Shown: one piece after another, positions 23,661-34,018 of the stretch
Layout: each line of letters starts with the position of its first letter
Position numbering within the stretch: position 1 is the first letter of the stretch
From: Ypsolopha sequella
Lineage: Eukaryota; Arthropoda; Insecta; Lepidoptera; Ypsolophidae
Assembly (NCBI GenBank): GCA_934047225.1
Contig: OW204010.1
Location: 2,446,794 to 2,510,793 of the forward strand
Length of the DNA: 64,000 bases
Direction: 5' to 3'
Position numbers and translations under genes: made by a program
The notes under the pieces: model-generated
The model's input: only the letters and a program-made list of their open reading frames with translations
Databases searched by the model: none
What the model was told of the DNA's origin: nothing

Positions 23661-24640
23661 CCGTATACCACAACAGTCATATTTTATTGAAAAACTGTAT
23701 GAGGTATACAGTCATGTCTGCGATATAGGACCGTATACAACAACCATCATATTCGCAATGACAAACTGCATACCACAACAGTCATACTTGTGTTTAAGGA
23801 CCGTATACCACAACAGTCATATTTTATTGAAAAACTGTATGAAGTATACAGTCATGTCTGCGATATAGGACCGTATACAACAACCATCATATTCGCAATG
23901 ACAAACTGCATACCACAACAGTCATACTTGTGTTTAAGGACTGTATACCACAACAGTCATATTTTATTGAAAAACTGTATGAAGTATACAGTCATGTCTG
24001 CGATATAGGACCGTATACAACAACCATCATATTCGCAATGACAAACTGCATACCACAACAGTCATACTTGTGTTTAAGGACCGTATACCACAACAGTCAT
24101 ATTTTATTGAAAAACTGTATGAAGTATACAGTCATGTCTGCGATATAGGACCGTATACAACAACCATCATATTCGCAATGACAAACTGCATACCACAACA
24201 GTCATACTTGTGTTTAAGGACCGTATACCACAACAGTCATATTTTATTGAAAAACTGTATGAAGTATACAGTCATGTCTGCGATATAGGACCGTATACAA
24301 CAACCATCATATTCGCAATGACAAACTGCATACCACAACAGTCATACTTGTGTTTAAGGACCGTATACCACAACAGTCATATTTTATTGAAAAACTGTAT
24401 GAAGTATACAGTCATGTCTGCGATATAGGACCGTATACAACAACCATCATATTCGCAATGACAAACTGCATACCACAACAGTCATACTTGTGTTTAAGGA
24501 CCGTATACCACAACAGTCATATTTTATTGAAAAACTGTATGAAGTATACAGTCATGTCTGCGATATAGGACCGTATACAACAACCATCATATTCGCAATG
24601 ACAAACTGCATACCTCAACAGTCATACTTGTGTTTAAGGA
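23661..24640. repeat. Internal array: 7 x 140 bp, each 4 x 35 bp
   Basis: Exactly seven 140-bp units differing at only a few positions (for example CTGTATACC at 23941 and TACCTCAAC near 24612). Each unit is itself four diverged 35-bp monomers built on a CNGTATACCACAACAGTCATA-like core, so it is a 28-monomer higher-order repeat. Because 140 is not a multiple of 3, the 72-codon frames it creates shift with each unit and are not a protein. It sits between the truncated gag and the 3' LTR. Confidence 0.95.
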
Positions 24641-25158
24641 CCGTGCTCATCATTAACGGTCCCTATAACGGCTTCCACAGCGTCAACGTCATCTAGCTTA
24701 TCTTTAGCGAGACGTTTCCACAGAATCCAAGAGAGATTTAAATATTCCGATATGTCTTTGTTCGCATCGCAGGTATGTTAGACTACGTCACGAGAGTGGC
24801 GATTCTCAGGTTTAAATGTCGTGATAATCCTTTCCCTTAGTTCTGGCCAGGTTGAAGTGTTAACTAGCCATTCGTCAGCCCATGCTCGAGTCCGACCTTT
24901 AAAGAGACTTGTTACCTTCATTCTCGTATCGAAGTCGCTTAGCTGGTAGTTTGTGACTGCGGTATCGATGTGGTTGCACCACTCTTGAACGCCCACACTG
25001 AAGTTGGGGTCGAACGAAGGAAGGAACACGTCGCTGATCTTCGTCTTCTCCTGTGGTAGACGGCCTAGACGCTCGCTCGTCTTCTGCATCCACTCCATCA
25101 TGGTTGTGAAAAGCTGAGGCGGTACCCCAACCCAAGATGGTGTCTCATCTCCACTCAT
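24641..25158 (-). pseudogene. Truncated gag of the LTR element
   Basis: The likely start is the ATG at 25156-25158, just inside the 5' LTR border; the frame upstream of it reads into the LTR. The product begins MSGDETPSWVG and contains a helical retrotransposon-gag core (FDPNFSVGVQEWCNHID, LFKGRTRAWADEWLV, WPELRERI) and ends at a TAA at 24778-24780 after NRHSRDVV. The same frame stays gag-like for roughly 45 codons past this stop until the tandem array replaces it, so the stop is a point lesion and the array a later breakpoint. No zinc knuckle remains. Gag coats the genomic RNA; this copy cannot make a full protein. Confidence 0.8.
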
Positions 25159-25232
25159 ATTTTCTGTAAATGGAACTAAGTTTGTAAAAGGAAAACGAGA
25201 GGAACTATCCCACCGCTGCTGTGACGATGAAA

Positions 25233-26095
25233 TGTTATAGGTATCGAAAAGGGATCTATTTTGCTTTGACAAGTGTCTGATTCTAAAGGATCTTGTCGGT
25301 TTGATTTAGAAATTATTTTATTTGAAGATTTCTGTGGAATTATTTAGGAAAACTCGCAATATATTCAAGAAATGTAATGACAAAATAAATTTTACAATTT
25401 TAACAAGTAAAAGGTTTTTAATTTGTGCACAATGGAAAGGTACCACCTGTTCACGATGCTGATCACAAAGTTCTGCCTCCAAAAATGTGCGTTTGGAGTA
25501 AAGGAAGTCTGCCTTCGCGGCAGCGAGCTACGTTCCTATTGGTTGCTTGCAAAAATACCACTTCCCTTCCTCCAAAAACATTACAAAAACAATAAGTTGG
25601 CCAATTAACTTAAACCTAACCCTACCTGTGGAATGGAGACAATTATCATTTTATTAACAAGGCTTTGTACATAGAAATTAGCAATGTTATGAAAATAATT
25701 GAAACTCACTGACTCGAATACAAACATGGCGGTTGTATAAACCGGAAACACATTTTATAGACTTGAAAACTTTGATCACATAAATTATCCAAAATTACAT
25801 GTGTAACTAAATTAAAATCTAAGACGTAACTCGAGTAAATTAACATTATCTTAGGCATTAATAATTAGAAATAAATAAGGAAAGTTTCTTAATCAAAATC
25901 TAACAACATTCCAAGAATAATTTTAAAGCTTCCAGGTTAAATTATTCATAATTTCAAATACTAAAAATCATAAAAACTAAACATAACAATAAACCACACT
26001 GATTCTTAATTTAAATCAATAATTAACTGCAGAAAAGAATCTTTACCAATGTTACATCACCGGATGTTTACATCTAGAAATTATTTGCTCCGACA
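25233..26095 (-). repeat. LTR (5' with respect to gag)
   Basis: Same 863-bp sequence as 22573-23435. I see no clean tRNA-complementary primer site immediately inside it; a TGG word begins about 20 bp in. A TA repeat starts immediately outside at 26096. Confidence 0.92.
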
Positions 26096-26475
26096 TATAT
26101 ATATATATTTTTTTATACAATCAGCTCTTTAATATTAACAATTTGGTACCCATAATGTATTGTTAGGATAATTTTCATTTTTTTTCTCTTTTAGAAATAT
26201 TTTTAAAATTTCAATTTTATTAAAAAAAAATGTACACCGTGTTTATGTGGGCAAATTAATGCTATTTTGGTGCCAAATTCAAAGTCTTTATCTTTAACAG
26301 TTATGAGGCTGTGACTGCTGTGACATACGGACCAACGGACAACGGAGTATCACCATAAAAGTTCCTTTGTACCTTTTAGGTACTACGGAAACTCAAAAAC
26401 TGGCCGTGCAAGTCGGACTCGCGCACAAAGGGTTCCGTATCACCACACAATACAGGTACGGAACCCTAAAAACCA
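26096..26475. repeat. Dispersed repeat, 17430 family
   Basis: TA-microsatellite then TACAATCAGCTCTTTAA, ACAATTTGGTACCCATAA, CGGACAACGGAGTATCACCA and TACCTTTTAGGTACTACGG, as at 17430-17815. It directly abuts the LTR, and another copy (22285-22545) lies on the far side of the LTR element, so the element probably landed in or between members of this family. Confidence 0.7.
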
Positions 26476-26624
26476 GTCAAAACCGTCAAGTACCAACTTG
26501 ACGCTTATGATTTATTAAACTGTATTTATCTAAAAGGTATAATTAAGTTGGTCCGATATAACTTCCTGAATAATTCAATATCTATGATTTTTATTTTTTT
26601 TTACTATATCTGTGCCTACCTATT

Positions 26625-26870
26625 GCCTGCCCCCCTATTCTGTATCTTAGGTTGCCAACTGGACAGGGTGCCTATCGTCAAAAACATAGATAAAAACTAA
26701 ACTTTCAAAATTGCTTTTAGTGGGTATTGAACTATTTACGAACTGTGTCGTCAATTCAAGTGCTAATATACCCTTAGACAATCGGAATTCGATAGTATAT
26801 CTATGTTTTTGATGATAGACACCCAGTCCAGTTGGCAACTAGAGATACATAATAGGCCCGCTGTAAACGA
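26625..26870. mobile_element. TIR MITE, inverted single copy of the 11.0-kb family
   Basis: Reverse complement of the 11045-11280 unit with the same inverted ends (CCTATTCTGTATCTTAGGTT and its partner near 26850). One body copy only, which shows that the 202-bp duplication at 11 kb is particular to that locus. Confidence 0.82.
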
Positions 26871-26956
26871 AATTTCAAGTTTCTAAGTCAACTGGAAGTG
26901 CCCTACAAGTTTTAATTCCATCAACTTGCGAGAAAAAGAATTCAACCGAACGTTGC

Positions 26957-27255
26957 TATTGGCTTGAATTCCCCAACTGCTCCTAAACGGCTTGGTCGAT
27001 TTAATTAATTTAACCTTTGATTAATAGGTACATTTAATAGCTATAAACCGAACTTAATATTTTTCAATCGGACAATCGCGTCCATGTGAAAAGTATTATT
27101 TTCTTTTAGTTTGCGCTAACCGGAGACGCAGTGATCGTCGTAACAGCCACTTTGTATTGCACGCTGATGTGAACGTTATTTCTGTGTCGTTTCCGTCGAT
27201 ATTCGTACAGACACACATCACTCTTCTTATTTGTCGTTATGATGCACCTTCTTAA
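26957..27255. mobile_element. TTAA MITE A, 5'-truncated copy
   Basis: Aligns with the right half of 9462-9937 (TTGGCTTGAATTCC, AACGTTATTTC, CGATATTCGTACAGACA) and ends at the TTAA 27252-27255 shared with the next copy. Confidence 0.65.
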
Positions 27256-27724
27256 GGGCCTTACTATTGCCAAATGGGTACTTTCTAAAGCCTACTCCTC
27301 GTTTATGGCCAAACCAAAAATAATGAAAAAATGTATTATGAATAATCAACTCTTAGACAACATATGCAACATTTTTATTTTTCATAGCACCAAAACTTCT
27401 ACATGATTTTTTTTTTAACTGAATGGTATTTTTTGACTTAAATTTCCTACTGCTCCTTAGTGGCTTGGCCGATTGAATTCATTTATGCTTTGATAAATAG
27501 ATAAACTTGATAGCTATAAACATAACATATGATTATTCAATCGAACAATCACGTCCATCTTGAAAGTATAATTTTCTCCTATTTCGCCCTATCAAGGACG
27601 CAGCGAGCGTCGTAACAGCCACTATGCATTGCGCGCTGATATGAACGTTATTTCAATGTCGTTTCTGTTGATATTCGTAGTGACAAATATCGAGATGCTA
27701 ATTTGGTGATGGTAATCGCCTTAA
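27252..27724. mobile_element. TTAA MITE A, copy 2
   Basis: Bounded by TTAA at 27252-27255 and 27721-27724; ends TTAAGGGCC...TTGCCAAATGGG and TTTGGTGATGGTAATCGCC. Similar in length to copy 1 (473 against 476 bp). Confidence 0.75.
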
Positions 27725-28141
27725 GGGGCTCCACAATGCTAAACATCAGTTTTGTATTGGATTCAGTTCGGTCAATGTAGATGGTAAGAATTAAAAAAAA
27801 ATATGGCGTGTTTTTGACTCGAGAATATTATTAATTACATTTTATAAATGAAAATACTTTCAATCTTCTATTACTATATTACTTTTAAAAAAGCATAAAT
27901 TTCACGAAAAAAGCGGTTCAGTTTCCATGTATCAAAACCGATTGAAACGAAACCAACACACGCAGATACTAACGAGTAAAAACCAACTTTATTACATAAA
28001 GAAATTATGGTTAATGTCATAATGTAGCCACGATTTCAAAATAACTGAAGTTTTGCGTGCGCGGCATCTGATTAGAGCAGGATAGAGAGTTAAAAAACAA
28101 ACTCGTTAGAGCGGGACTGAATTTCAGCATAGTGCAGTCCC
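27725..28141. mobile_element. TTAA-flanked MITE B (417 bp)
   Basis: Flanked by TTAA at 27721-27724 and 28142-28145. The inverted ends GGGGCTCCACAATGCTAAAC and GGGACTGCACTATGCTGAAA (complement of the right end) match at about 20 of 25 positions. Its left TTAA is also the right TTAA of MITE A copy 2. No ORF of note. Confidence 0.75.
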
Positions 28142-28145
28142 TTAA

Positions 28146-28929
28146 GGCGATATGTGAAAAAAATACGGGTGTTTCTTTTCTGTGCATTTCATGGAATACA
28201 CGGAAAATTATAATAAATTTCTGGTATATGCGTTTTGACTATATAATCTAGGGTTTTGAAATTGGAAAACATGTTTGGATACATTTACCTCGATAGAAAT
28301 AATTGTTGAAATTAGGTCTTCAAACACACTTTTTCTCCTCGTTTGACGAATAGGAACCATATACAGAACTCAAACATATTTTATTAGGTGTGTTTCAACA
28401 ATATCTAGAGATTTGATATTTGAAATTTTGCTATCTATTTTAGTTTTTTTAATAAAAATATAAAACCAACTTTTTTCCCTTTTGCCCTGAATCCGCCCGT
28501 CTCGCACTGCGCGATTATTCGCTTGGAGTGACAGTGACAAAAATAAAATTCGCATAGCCTCTTTAAGATGAGGCCTTTCTTAGGCGCACAGCGGCTTTGC
28601 AATTATAACCCGTAGACTAACTTTCATATAGTTGAAAATCGCGTGCGCCAAAATGCGAGCGAAACGATCCAGAACGAGTTTAATTTTAAGAATAAAATCG
28701 ACTAAAATTACAATACTGCATTTAAGTCATTTTTGAACTTACAACGGTTAATAAACAAAATTTTCGTATTGATAGTAAAATATTACACATAAAAATCAAA
28801 TAGATTGAACACAAAACCAAAAAAAACACTCAAAGAGACTATTTTCAAAAATAAAATCTATCGAGCGAAAGTTTTCCAATTAGGTAACGCTACTTACAAC
28901 GTAAAGATAAAGGTTTGAAAAAACATATA
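28146..28929. other. Unassigned AT-rich stretch
   Basis: No gene or repeat that I can support beyond scattered AT-rich words. Confidence 0.5.
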
Positions 28930-29191
28930 CAAGGTGACTTTTTGATCATCGTCCAAATTCATACTGGACGCTTGGTAGGTGATCAGCATCATGAATCGGT
29001 AACAATGACTGTGAAATTCGTACAATGAAATTTCGACTTTCCATAGTAATTTACTCCCAGTCCTGAGTGAATCGCTATGGGGAGTCGAAATTTAATTTTA
29101 TGAATTTTACAAAACACGTTATTGGTTCATGACGCTGATCACTTACCCAAGCTCAAGTATGAATTTGGACGATGTTCACAAATTCACCTTG
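28930..29191. mobile_element. Palindromic TA-flanked MITE, copy 1 (262 bp)
   Basis: Ends CAAGGTGACTTTTTGATCAT and a complementary right end, flanked by TA. The whole element is one imperfect palindrome. It has the same length and layout as 32450-32711. TA target and long inverted ends point to Tc1/mariner-type mobilisation. Confidence 0.85.
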
Positions 29192-30247
29192 TATATATGT
29201 ATAAGTTCCATATTGATTGCACCTGTGGTAGATTCAGTATAATCGTTCAAAAACTGTTGAAAAAGGAAGGCCTCCTCTTAACTTCACAGGGCGCGTTCGC
29301 TATTGTTCTTCAATTGCTATACTAATTCTATAAGGGGAATAATAAAACGAGCTAATAAAAAAAATATAACGACTGTGATGAGATACTGTTTCAATAACTT
29401 GAGCGCTATGAATTGGAGTAAGTGAAAAATTAACTAAACTGAAGACGAATATCGATTAATAATAAAATACAGATCGAACTTACAAAAAGTGGGCTGTAAA
29501 TAATCCATTTTGCGTACAAAAAGTTTAAGCGTGCGACTTGATTATTAAATGAGCGACTAGAAATACAGAGAGGGCGAATTTAAAGTATGAAATCGAAAAT
29601 ATTACACCAAAATTTGAAAAAATAAGTGCATCGACGAACGAAGCTAGGAGCGTGTTAGGTTTACATGTAAGATAAAATAAGGAGCCGAGCGAAGCGGAGC
29701 GGTGCGAGGCGACGTCCCAAGTTTTATAACTTAAAATTAAATTGTCACTAAAATAGAAAATTGTTGGCCTGAGAATTATTCAACTCAACCCAAAATTGTA
29801 TTTTCAAGTCGCCAAATATTGAAAAAAATGCAGGAAATAATGTTTAGTTTAGACACTCAAAAAAATATCAGGTTGCTCAAATATTATGAAGCTTCTCATT
29901 TTGTAATTTAAGTAACCCAAATCATTCGTCTATGCTCAAATGAATGTTTTTTGTTGCTGTTCTATTGATTTCTCGTTACTCGCAGACAGTCGCTCACTTA
30001 GTAAAACAATAAGTCAAATTAATAATTTTTGTCACTTAAAATTTTAATTTAGTCACTCGTTTTATTACTACCCATTCTATAACTGAACGGGTTAATAAAA
30101 GTTTATTTGTCATCTCAACTACAGTGGAAAAGTTTGGAAACTAAAAACATCACGAGGGATATTTCACTTTGAATTTCATCGGAGTGCGTTCCGAAACGCA
30201 AAACTTATGATTGTTTTTCTCATTTTTGAAAATGTTCAAATGAATTT
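29192..30247. other. Unassigned AT-rich stretch
   Basis: No gene. A GC-rich GAGCGAAGCGGAGCGGTGCG patch is at about 29682-29710, and repeated words such as GTCACT and GCGACT are scattered at 29530-30060. It is possibly remnants of old DNA elements. Confidence 0.45.
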
Positions 30248-30463
30248 GCCGAAGCTGAAAACTGGCGATAGTACTCATCCATAAGAACAACATTTCGTGA
30301 AAAAAAATTGACAAATCGAGATAAAAGAAACAGTTGTTTTAATACATTTTGTTCAAGTAGCTATGTTTCTATGGAACCGCTGATTTTTTTTCTCGATTCG
30401 AAGTTTGGTTCCATAGTAAAAGTTATTCGTGTGGACGAGTACTATCGCCAGTTTCCGGCTTCG
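30248..30463. repeat. Inverted repeat with ACTGGCGATAGTACT ends
   Basis: GCCGAAGCTGAAAACTGGCG at 30248 pairs with CGCCAGTTTCCGGCTTCG near 30445-30463, and the pairing continues through ATAGTACTC. It is a likely MITE. Confidence 0.7.
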
Positions 30464-30553
30464 TCTTAACACCCAGTATTCGTATTCAAAAATAATTAAA
30501 TTTATTGTCATCACTTATCATTTACATGTAGCAAAGATTTAAATCATGTTGAT

Positions 30554-31170
30554 CAGGGTTCTAAAGGATAAGTATCCGTGATAAGTATCTTGATAATCAT
30601 CATGATAATGATCTTGATAAAAGTAGCTCAATAATTATCAATAACAAAAATGATAACAAAAATTGCGTTCATGAAAGTGGACTGTATTCGAACGTGTATT
30701 TCCGAACTTGCGTATAACCGAACGCACGAATTGTTGACGTGCCGCGCCCGCGCCCCGCCGCGCCGCTGTGGGGATTCCCCGTACCATAAAAATTTATAAA
30801 AATTGGCCAGTCAATTCAATTTAATATATTTATAATGTCTAATCTGACGGACACTGATTTTTACCTTAATTAATGTTAATTTGTATTGGATTTTACATAA
30901 AAATCATAAAATTTAGTATTTTTTGTTTGAATTGCCCAAATTTAATGCGTTTGTTATGAAACAATATCTATAACAAATATCACATGATATTTGTTTTCCA
31001 CCTGTATCTGATTTCTTGTATTTATTATTACAGATTGATTATCTGTATTTCCCAAATCTGAATCTGAATCTGAATCTTACACTGGTGATATGTGTCCGAT
31101 AATGATCCGATCATTATTGGATACTTATCATTATCAAGCAGCGTAATTATCTTGATAATTTCGAATCCTG
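30554..31170. mobile_element. hAT-type MITE (617 bp) with perfect 8-bp TSD
   Basis: Ends CAGGGTTCTAAAGG and, on the complement of the right end, CAGGATTCGAAATT. Flanked by ATGTTGAT at 30546-30553 and 31171-31178. Many GATAATGAT and GATAAGTAT words lie near both ends (subterminal repeats). A GC-rich patch (GTGCCGCGCCCGCGCC) sits in the interior. Confidence 0.9.
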
Positions 31171-31237
31171 ATGTTGATTTACTCGAGACGAGATGTTAAT
31201 TATACTTATCTAAAAATATTAATTAAAACTACTTTGC

Positions 31238-31638
31238 CCTAAAATAATAGTAGTTTATGCTACAAGGGCGAAAAGGAATAAATTACGAGGACGATTTAAA
31301 ACACGAGCGTAGCGAGTGTTCTAAACGTAACCGAATAATTTATTGCTCTTACGCCCGTGTATCATACTACGTTTTTCAATGCATAGTGTGAGGAAATAAA
31401 ACAAATGTAATCTCGTGAACTTTAAATTATGATTTGCTCAAAAGGACTGTATCCAGAGCCGTTAAACAGTGGGAAAAAAAGTATAACATTTATGGTACAC
31501 AGGAAAGGCTGCAGGTTAGCCAACCATTGTAAATAAATTAAAAAAATAATAATAATAAAGCCCTACGGGCAAAATTATCGACTTTCTGTTCGGTTTTGAT
31601 GCATTAAAAGTGGGCCTTTACGAGCACTTGCATTGAAA
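31238..31638. repeat. ~400-bp dispersed repeat, copy 1
   Basis: Near-identical to 41032-41426. Its first ~130 bp fold back (GTAGTTTATGCTACAAGGGC against GGGCGTAAG...GTAGTATGATACAC), with an ACACGAGCGTAGCGAGTGTT hairpin at the tip. It ends with AATAATAATAATAAAGCCCT and GGGCCTTTACGAGCAC. The class is unknown. Confidence 0.8.
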
Positions 31639-32040
31639 TGATTGTTTGTTCTGCTTCAGCTTGAGGAATGACTGTCGTAACTTAGTGCTCCGGGGACATC
31701 TTTGGTCTCCTGTAGTTTTCTTTGCATTTCACTGAAGTATTTGAATTTAGGAGTTGTTTAAATTTTTTCATAATGGCAAGTTGCAACATCTCTACTGAGT
31801 CGCTCGGAAAAGTTTTCATTGTCCTTTTTATTTTTAATGAAAAACTGAACGAATATAATTTTTTTCTTAAGAAAACAATCATAAGTTTCACGTTTGGGAA
31901 CGTGCTCCGCAACCACAGTAATAATAATATTTGTCGCTCACTTTCCAGCTTCCTTTGGCACCAGAAGAGACAATTTCATATATATCAGTTTATTTATTGA
32001 AATAACAAAACCAAACTATGACAGAAATAAATTTCTATGT

Positions 32041-32310
32041 TTGAACACTTGGCGATTTATCCATCGCAAGGAGATATAAATTAACATTATATCATTGCAG
32101 TATAGAAACGCAGAAAGAAAAGTAAACCTGGATGTGAGGAGCTCTGAACCGGGATTCAAACCCGATTCAAACCCGGGACCTCTCGCTCTTAGCTCTTAGC
32201 GGTTCACAGCTCCTCACAACCAGATTTATTTTTCTTTCTGCGTTTCTATACTGCAATGATATAATGTTAATTTATATCTCCTTGCGATGGATAAATCGCC
32301 AAGTGTTCAA
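32041..32310. repeat. Head-to-head pair of tRNA-derived SINEs
   Basis: Arms 32041-32153 and 32198-32310 are reverse complements (GAGGAGCTCTGAACCGG, TATAGAAACGCAGAAAGAAA, CACTTGGCGATTTATCCATC). The spacer keeps B-box-like GATTCAAACCCG twice. The arms are body copies of the SINE that is also present at 32321-32450. Confidence 0.7.
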
Positions 32311-32320
32311 ACCCGATGCT

Positions 32321-32449
32321 GAGACCTGGATAGCTCAGTGGTTAGAGCAATCGCCCGTTAAGCGAGAGGTCCCGGGTTCGTACCCCGGTTCAGAGCTCCT
32401 CACATCCAGATTTACTTTTCTCTCCGTGTTTCTATACTGCAATTATATA
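32321..32449 (+). mobile_element. SINE with tRNA-Lys-like head
   Basis: CCTGGATAGCTCAGTGGTTA contains a pol III A box and GGGTTCGTACCCC a B box. A D arm, an anticodon-like arm (loop CCGTTAA) and a T arm can be drawn, but the acceptor ends do not pair and position 33 is C, so this is not a functional tRNA gene. The 5' part resembles tRNA-Lys best. The body continues GAGCTCCTCACATCCAG to a point where a 262-bp MITE interrupts it (32450-32711); its AATGTTAATTTATA end resumes at 32714. Confidence 0.75.
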
Positions 32450-32711
32450 CAAGGTGACTTTTTGATCATCGTCCAAATTCATACTGGAGGCTTGATAAGT
32501 GATCAGTATCTTGGATCAGTAACAATTTTTGTGAAATTCGTAAAATGAAATTTCGGTTTCCCATATAAATTCAGTTCTAGTCCCGAGTGAATCACTATGG
32601 GGAGTCGAAATTTCATTTTACGAATTTCACCAAAATTGTTATTGATGTATGATACTGATCACTTACCAAGCCTCCAGTATGAATTTGGACGATGATCAAA
32701 AAGTCACCTTG
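32450..32711. mobile_element. Palindromic TA-flanked MITE, copy 2 (262 bp)
   Basis: Same length, ends and TA flanks as 28930-29191. It is inserted in a SINE body: the left flank CTGCAATTATA and right flank TAATGTTAATTTATA are contiguous in the uninterrupted SINE copy at 32261-32275. Confidence 0.87.
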
Positions 32712-32713
32712 TA

Positions 32714-33428
32714 TAATGTTAATTTATAACAAAACCAGAGCTTGAATAAATTTATTGATTAACTAGTTTTTACCTGCGGTTTCGCTCGCGTTTAAGTGTT
32801 TTTCAGTAATAAACTTGAAATTTTCGCGATTTTCACACATTATTTGCGTCTTAATTGCGTAAAAATACAATATACGTTAAGGTGGTATATCGTCCGTGCA
32901 AAGGTTCCCGTTACTCCAGGCGGAAAGACCCGCAGTGCGAGAGGGACGGAATCGGGGAGAATTGACAAGAAGTCGATTTTAATTTAATACGAAATTAACT
33001 AGTTAGTAACTAACGCGCGCGTCGCATGAAAAGTACGTTCGTGGAAAAAATTCTATGATTCGTTAAGTTAATCGTTGAATCTGTTTGTGTTGCCTTAATT
33101 TGTTGTTTTGTTGGTTTAGTTTGTTAAAGTTTATTGTTGTTGTTATGCCTCGCAGTCGTTATAGCGTTTTAAGGCGACAATGTAGGAAAATGGTGTTTAT
33201 ATTAATTTGTTTTATTTAGACAGTTAAGATTGCACTAAAATAATAAATATATATCAAATAGGTAGGTACAACAAGTACACCTTCCCACTTATAGTAAACA
33301 TTTAATAATCAACCGTTGATATTATTGTTTCCTTCACTGTACCTGCGCAAGCTTGCACTCGTAACTCAATCAGAGGCGACTAAAAGATTGGCGCGCACTT
33401 ATATCAAGTTTTGTTTTGTATCAATTTT
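32714..33428. other. Unassigned AT-rich stretch
   Basis: No gene. A phrase CGGAAAGACCCGCAGTG...GAGAGGGACGGA at about 32920-32950 recurs at 38550-38582, so a small dispersed repeat is present. Confidence 0.5.
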
Positions 33429-34018
33429 GTGTCAACGTCCCCGTTGCGGCTCTCACCGGTGACGATGGCACTGCGATGGCAATTGATCTGTGTCAACGTC
33501 CCCGTTGCGGCTCTCACCGGGGACGATGGCACTGCGATGGCAATTGATCTGTGTCAACGTCCCCGTTGCGGCTCTCACCGGTGACGATGGCACTGCGATG
33601 GCAATTGATCTGTGTCAACGTCCCCGTTGTGGCTCTCACCGGGGACGATGGCACTGCGATGGCAATTGATCTGTGTCAACGTCCCCGTTGCGGTTCTCAC
33701 CGGTGACGATGGCACTGCGATGGCAATTGATCTGTGTCAACGTCCCCGTTGCGGCTCTCACCGGGGACGATGGCACTGCGATGGCAATTGATCTGTGTCA
33801 ACGTCCCCGTTGCGGCTCTCACCGGGGACGATGGCACTGCGATGGCAATTGATCTGTGTCAACGTCCCCGTTGCGGCTCTCACCGGGGACGATGGCACTG
33901 CGATGGCAATTGATCTGTGTCAACGTCCCCGTTGCGGCTCTCACCGGGGACGATGGCACTGCGATGGCAATTGATCTGTGTCAACGTCCCCGTTGTGGCT
34001 CTCACCGGGGACGATGAC
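33429..34018 (+). repeat. 61-bp GC-rich minisatellite, ~9.7 copies
   Basis: The unit starts GTGTCAACGTCCCCGTTGCGG and contains CTCACCGG(T/G)GACGATGGCAC. The CAACGTCCCCGTTG word can form a small hairpin. The T/G position reads T,G,T,G,T,G and then G in all later units, so the first units repeat as a 122-bp pair. 61 is not a multiple of 3, and every frame is interrupted or shifts, so it does not encode a repeat protein. Confidence 0.95.

Larger units (their letters stand above)
22573..26095 (-). mobile_element. Young non-autonomous LTR retrotransposon (Ty3/gypsy-like gag)
   Basis: Two direct repeats of 863 bp (22573-23435 and 25233-26095), which I could not tell apart, bound a 1797-bp interior. 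The ends are TGTTATAG...TCCGACA on the + strand. The interior holds a broken gag on the - strand and a 980-bp tandem array, with no protease, RT or integrase, so the element depended on proteins supplied elsewhere. LTR identity means recent insertion. The flanks (AAATAAAA on the left, TATATATA on the right) show no target duplication, which is unusual for a young copy and suggests recombination between elements or decay of the flank. Confidence 0.9.

Noticed and set aside
23650..24696. Seven overlapping 72-codon frames as a repeat-protein family
   Set aside because: They arise from the 140-bp tandem array; the unit is not a multiple of 3, so frames shift and do not join.
22763..25608. Duplicate 61-codon genes in the two LTRs
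   Set aside because: They are the same LTR sequence twice, with no recognisable protein features.
32321..32395. Functional tRNA gene (Asn or Lys)
   Set aside because: The acceptor ends do not pair and the base before the anticodon is not T; the sequence continues into a repeated SINE body.
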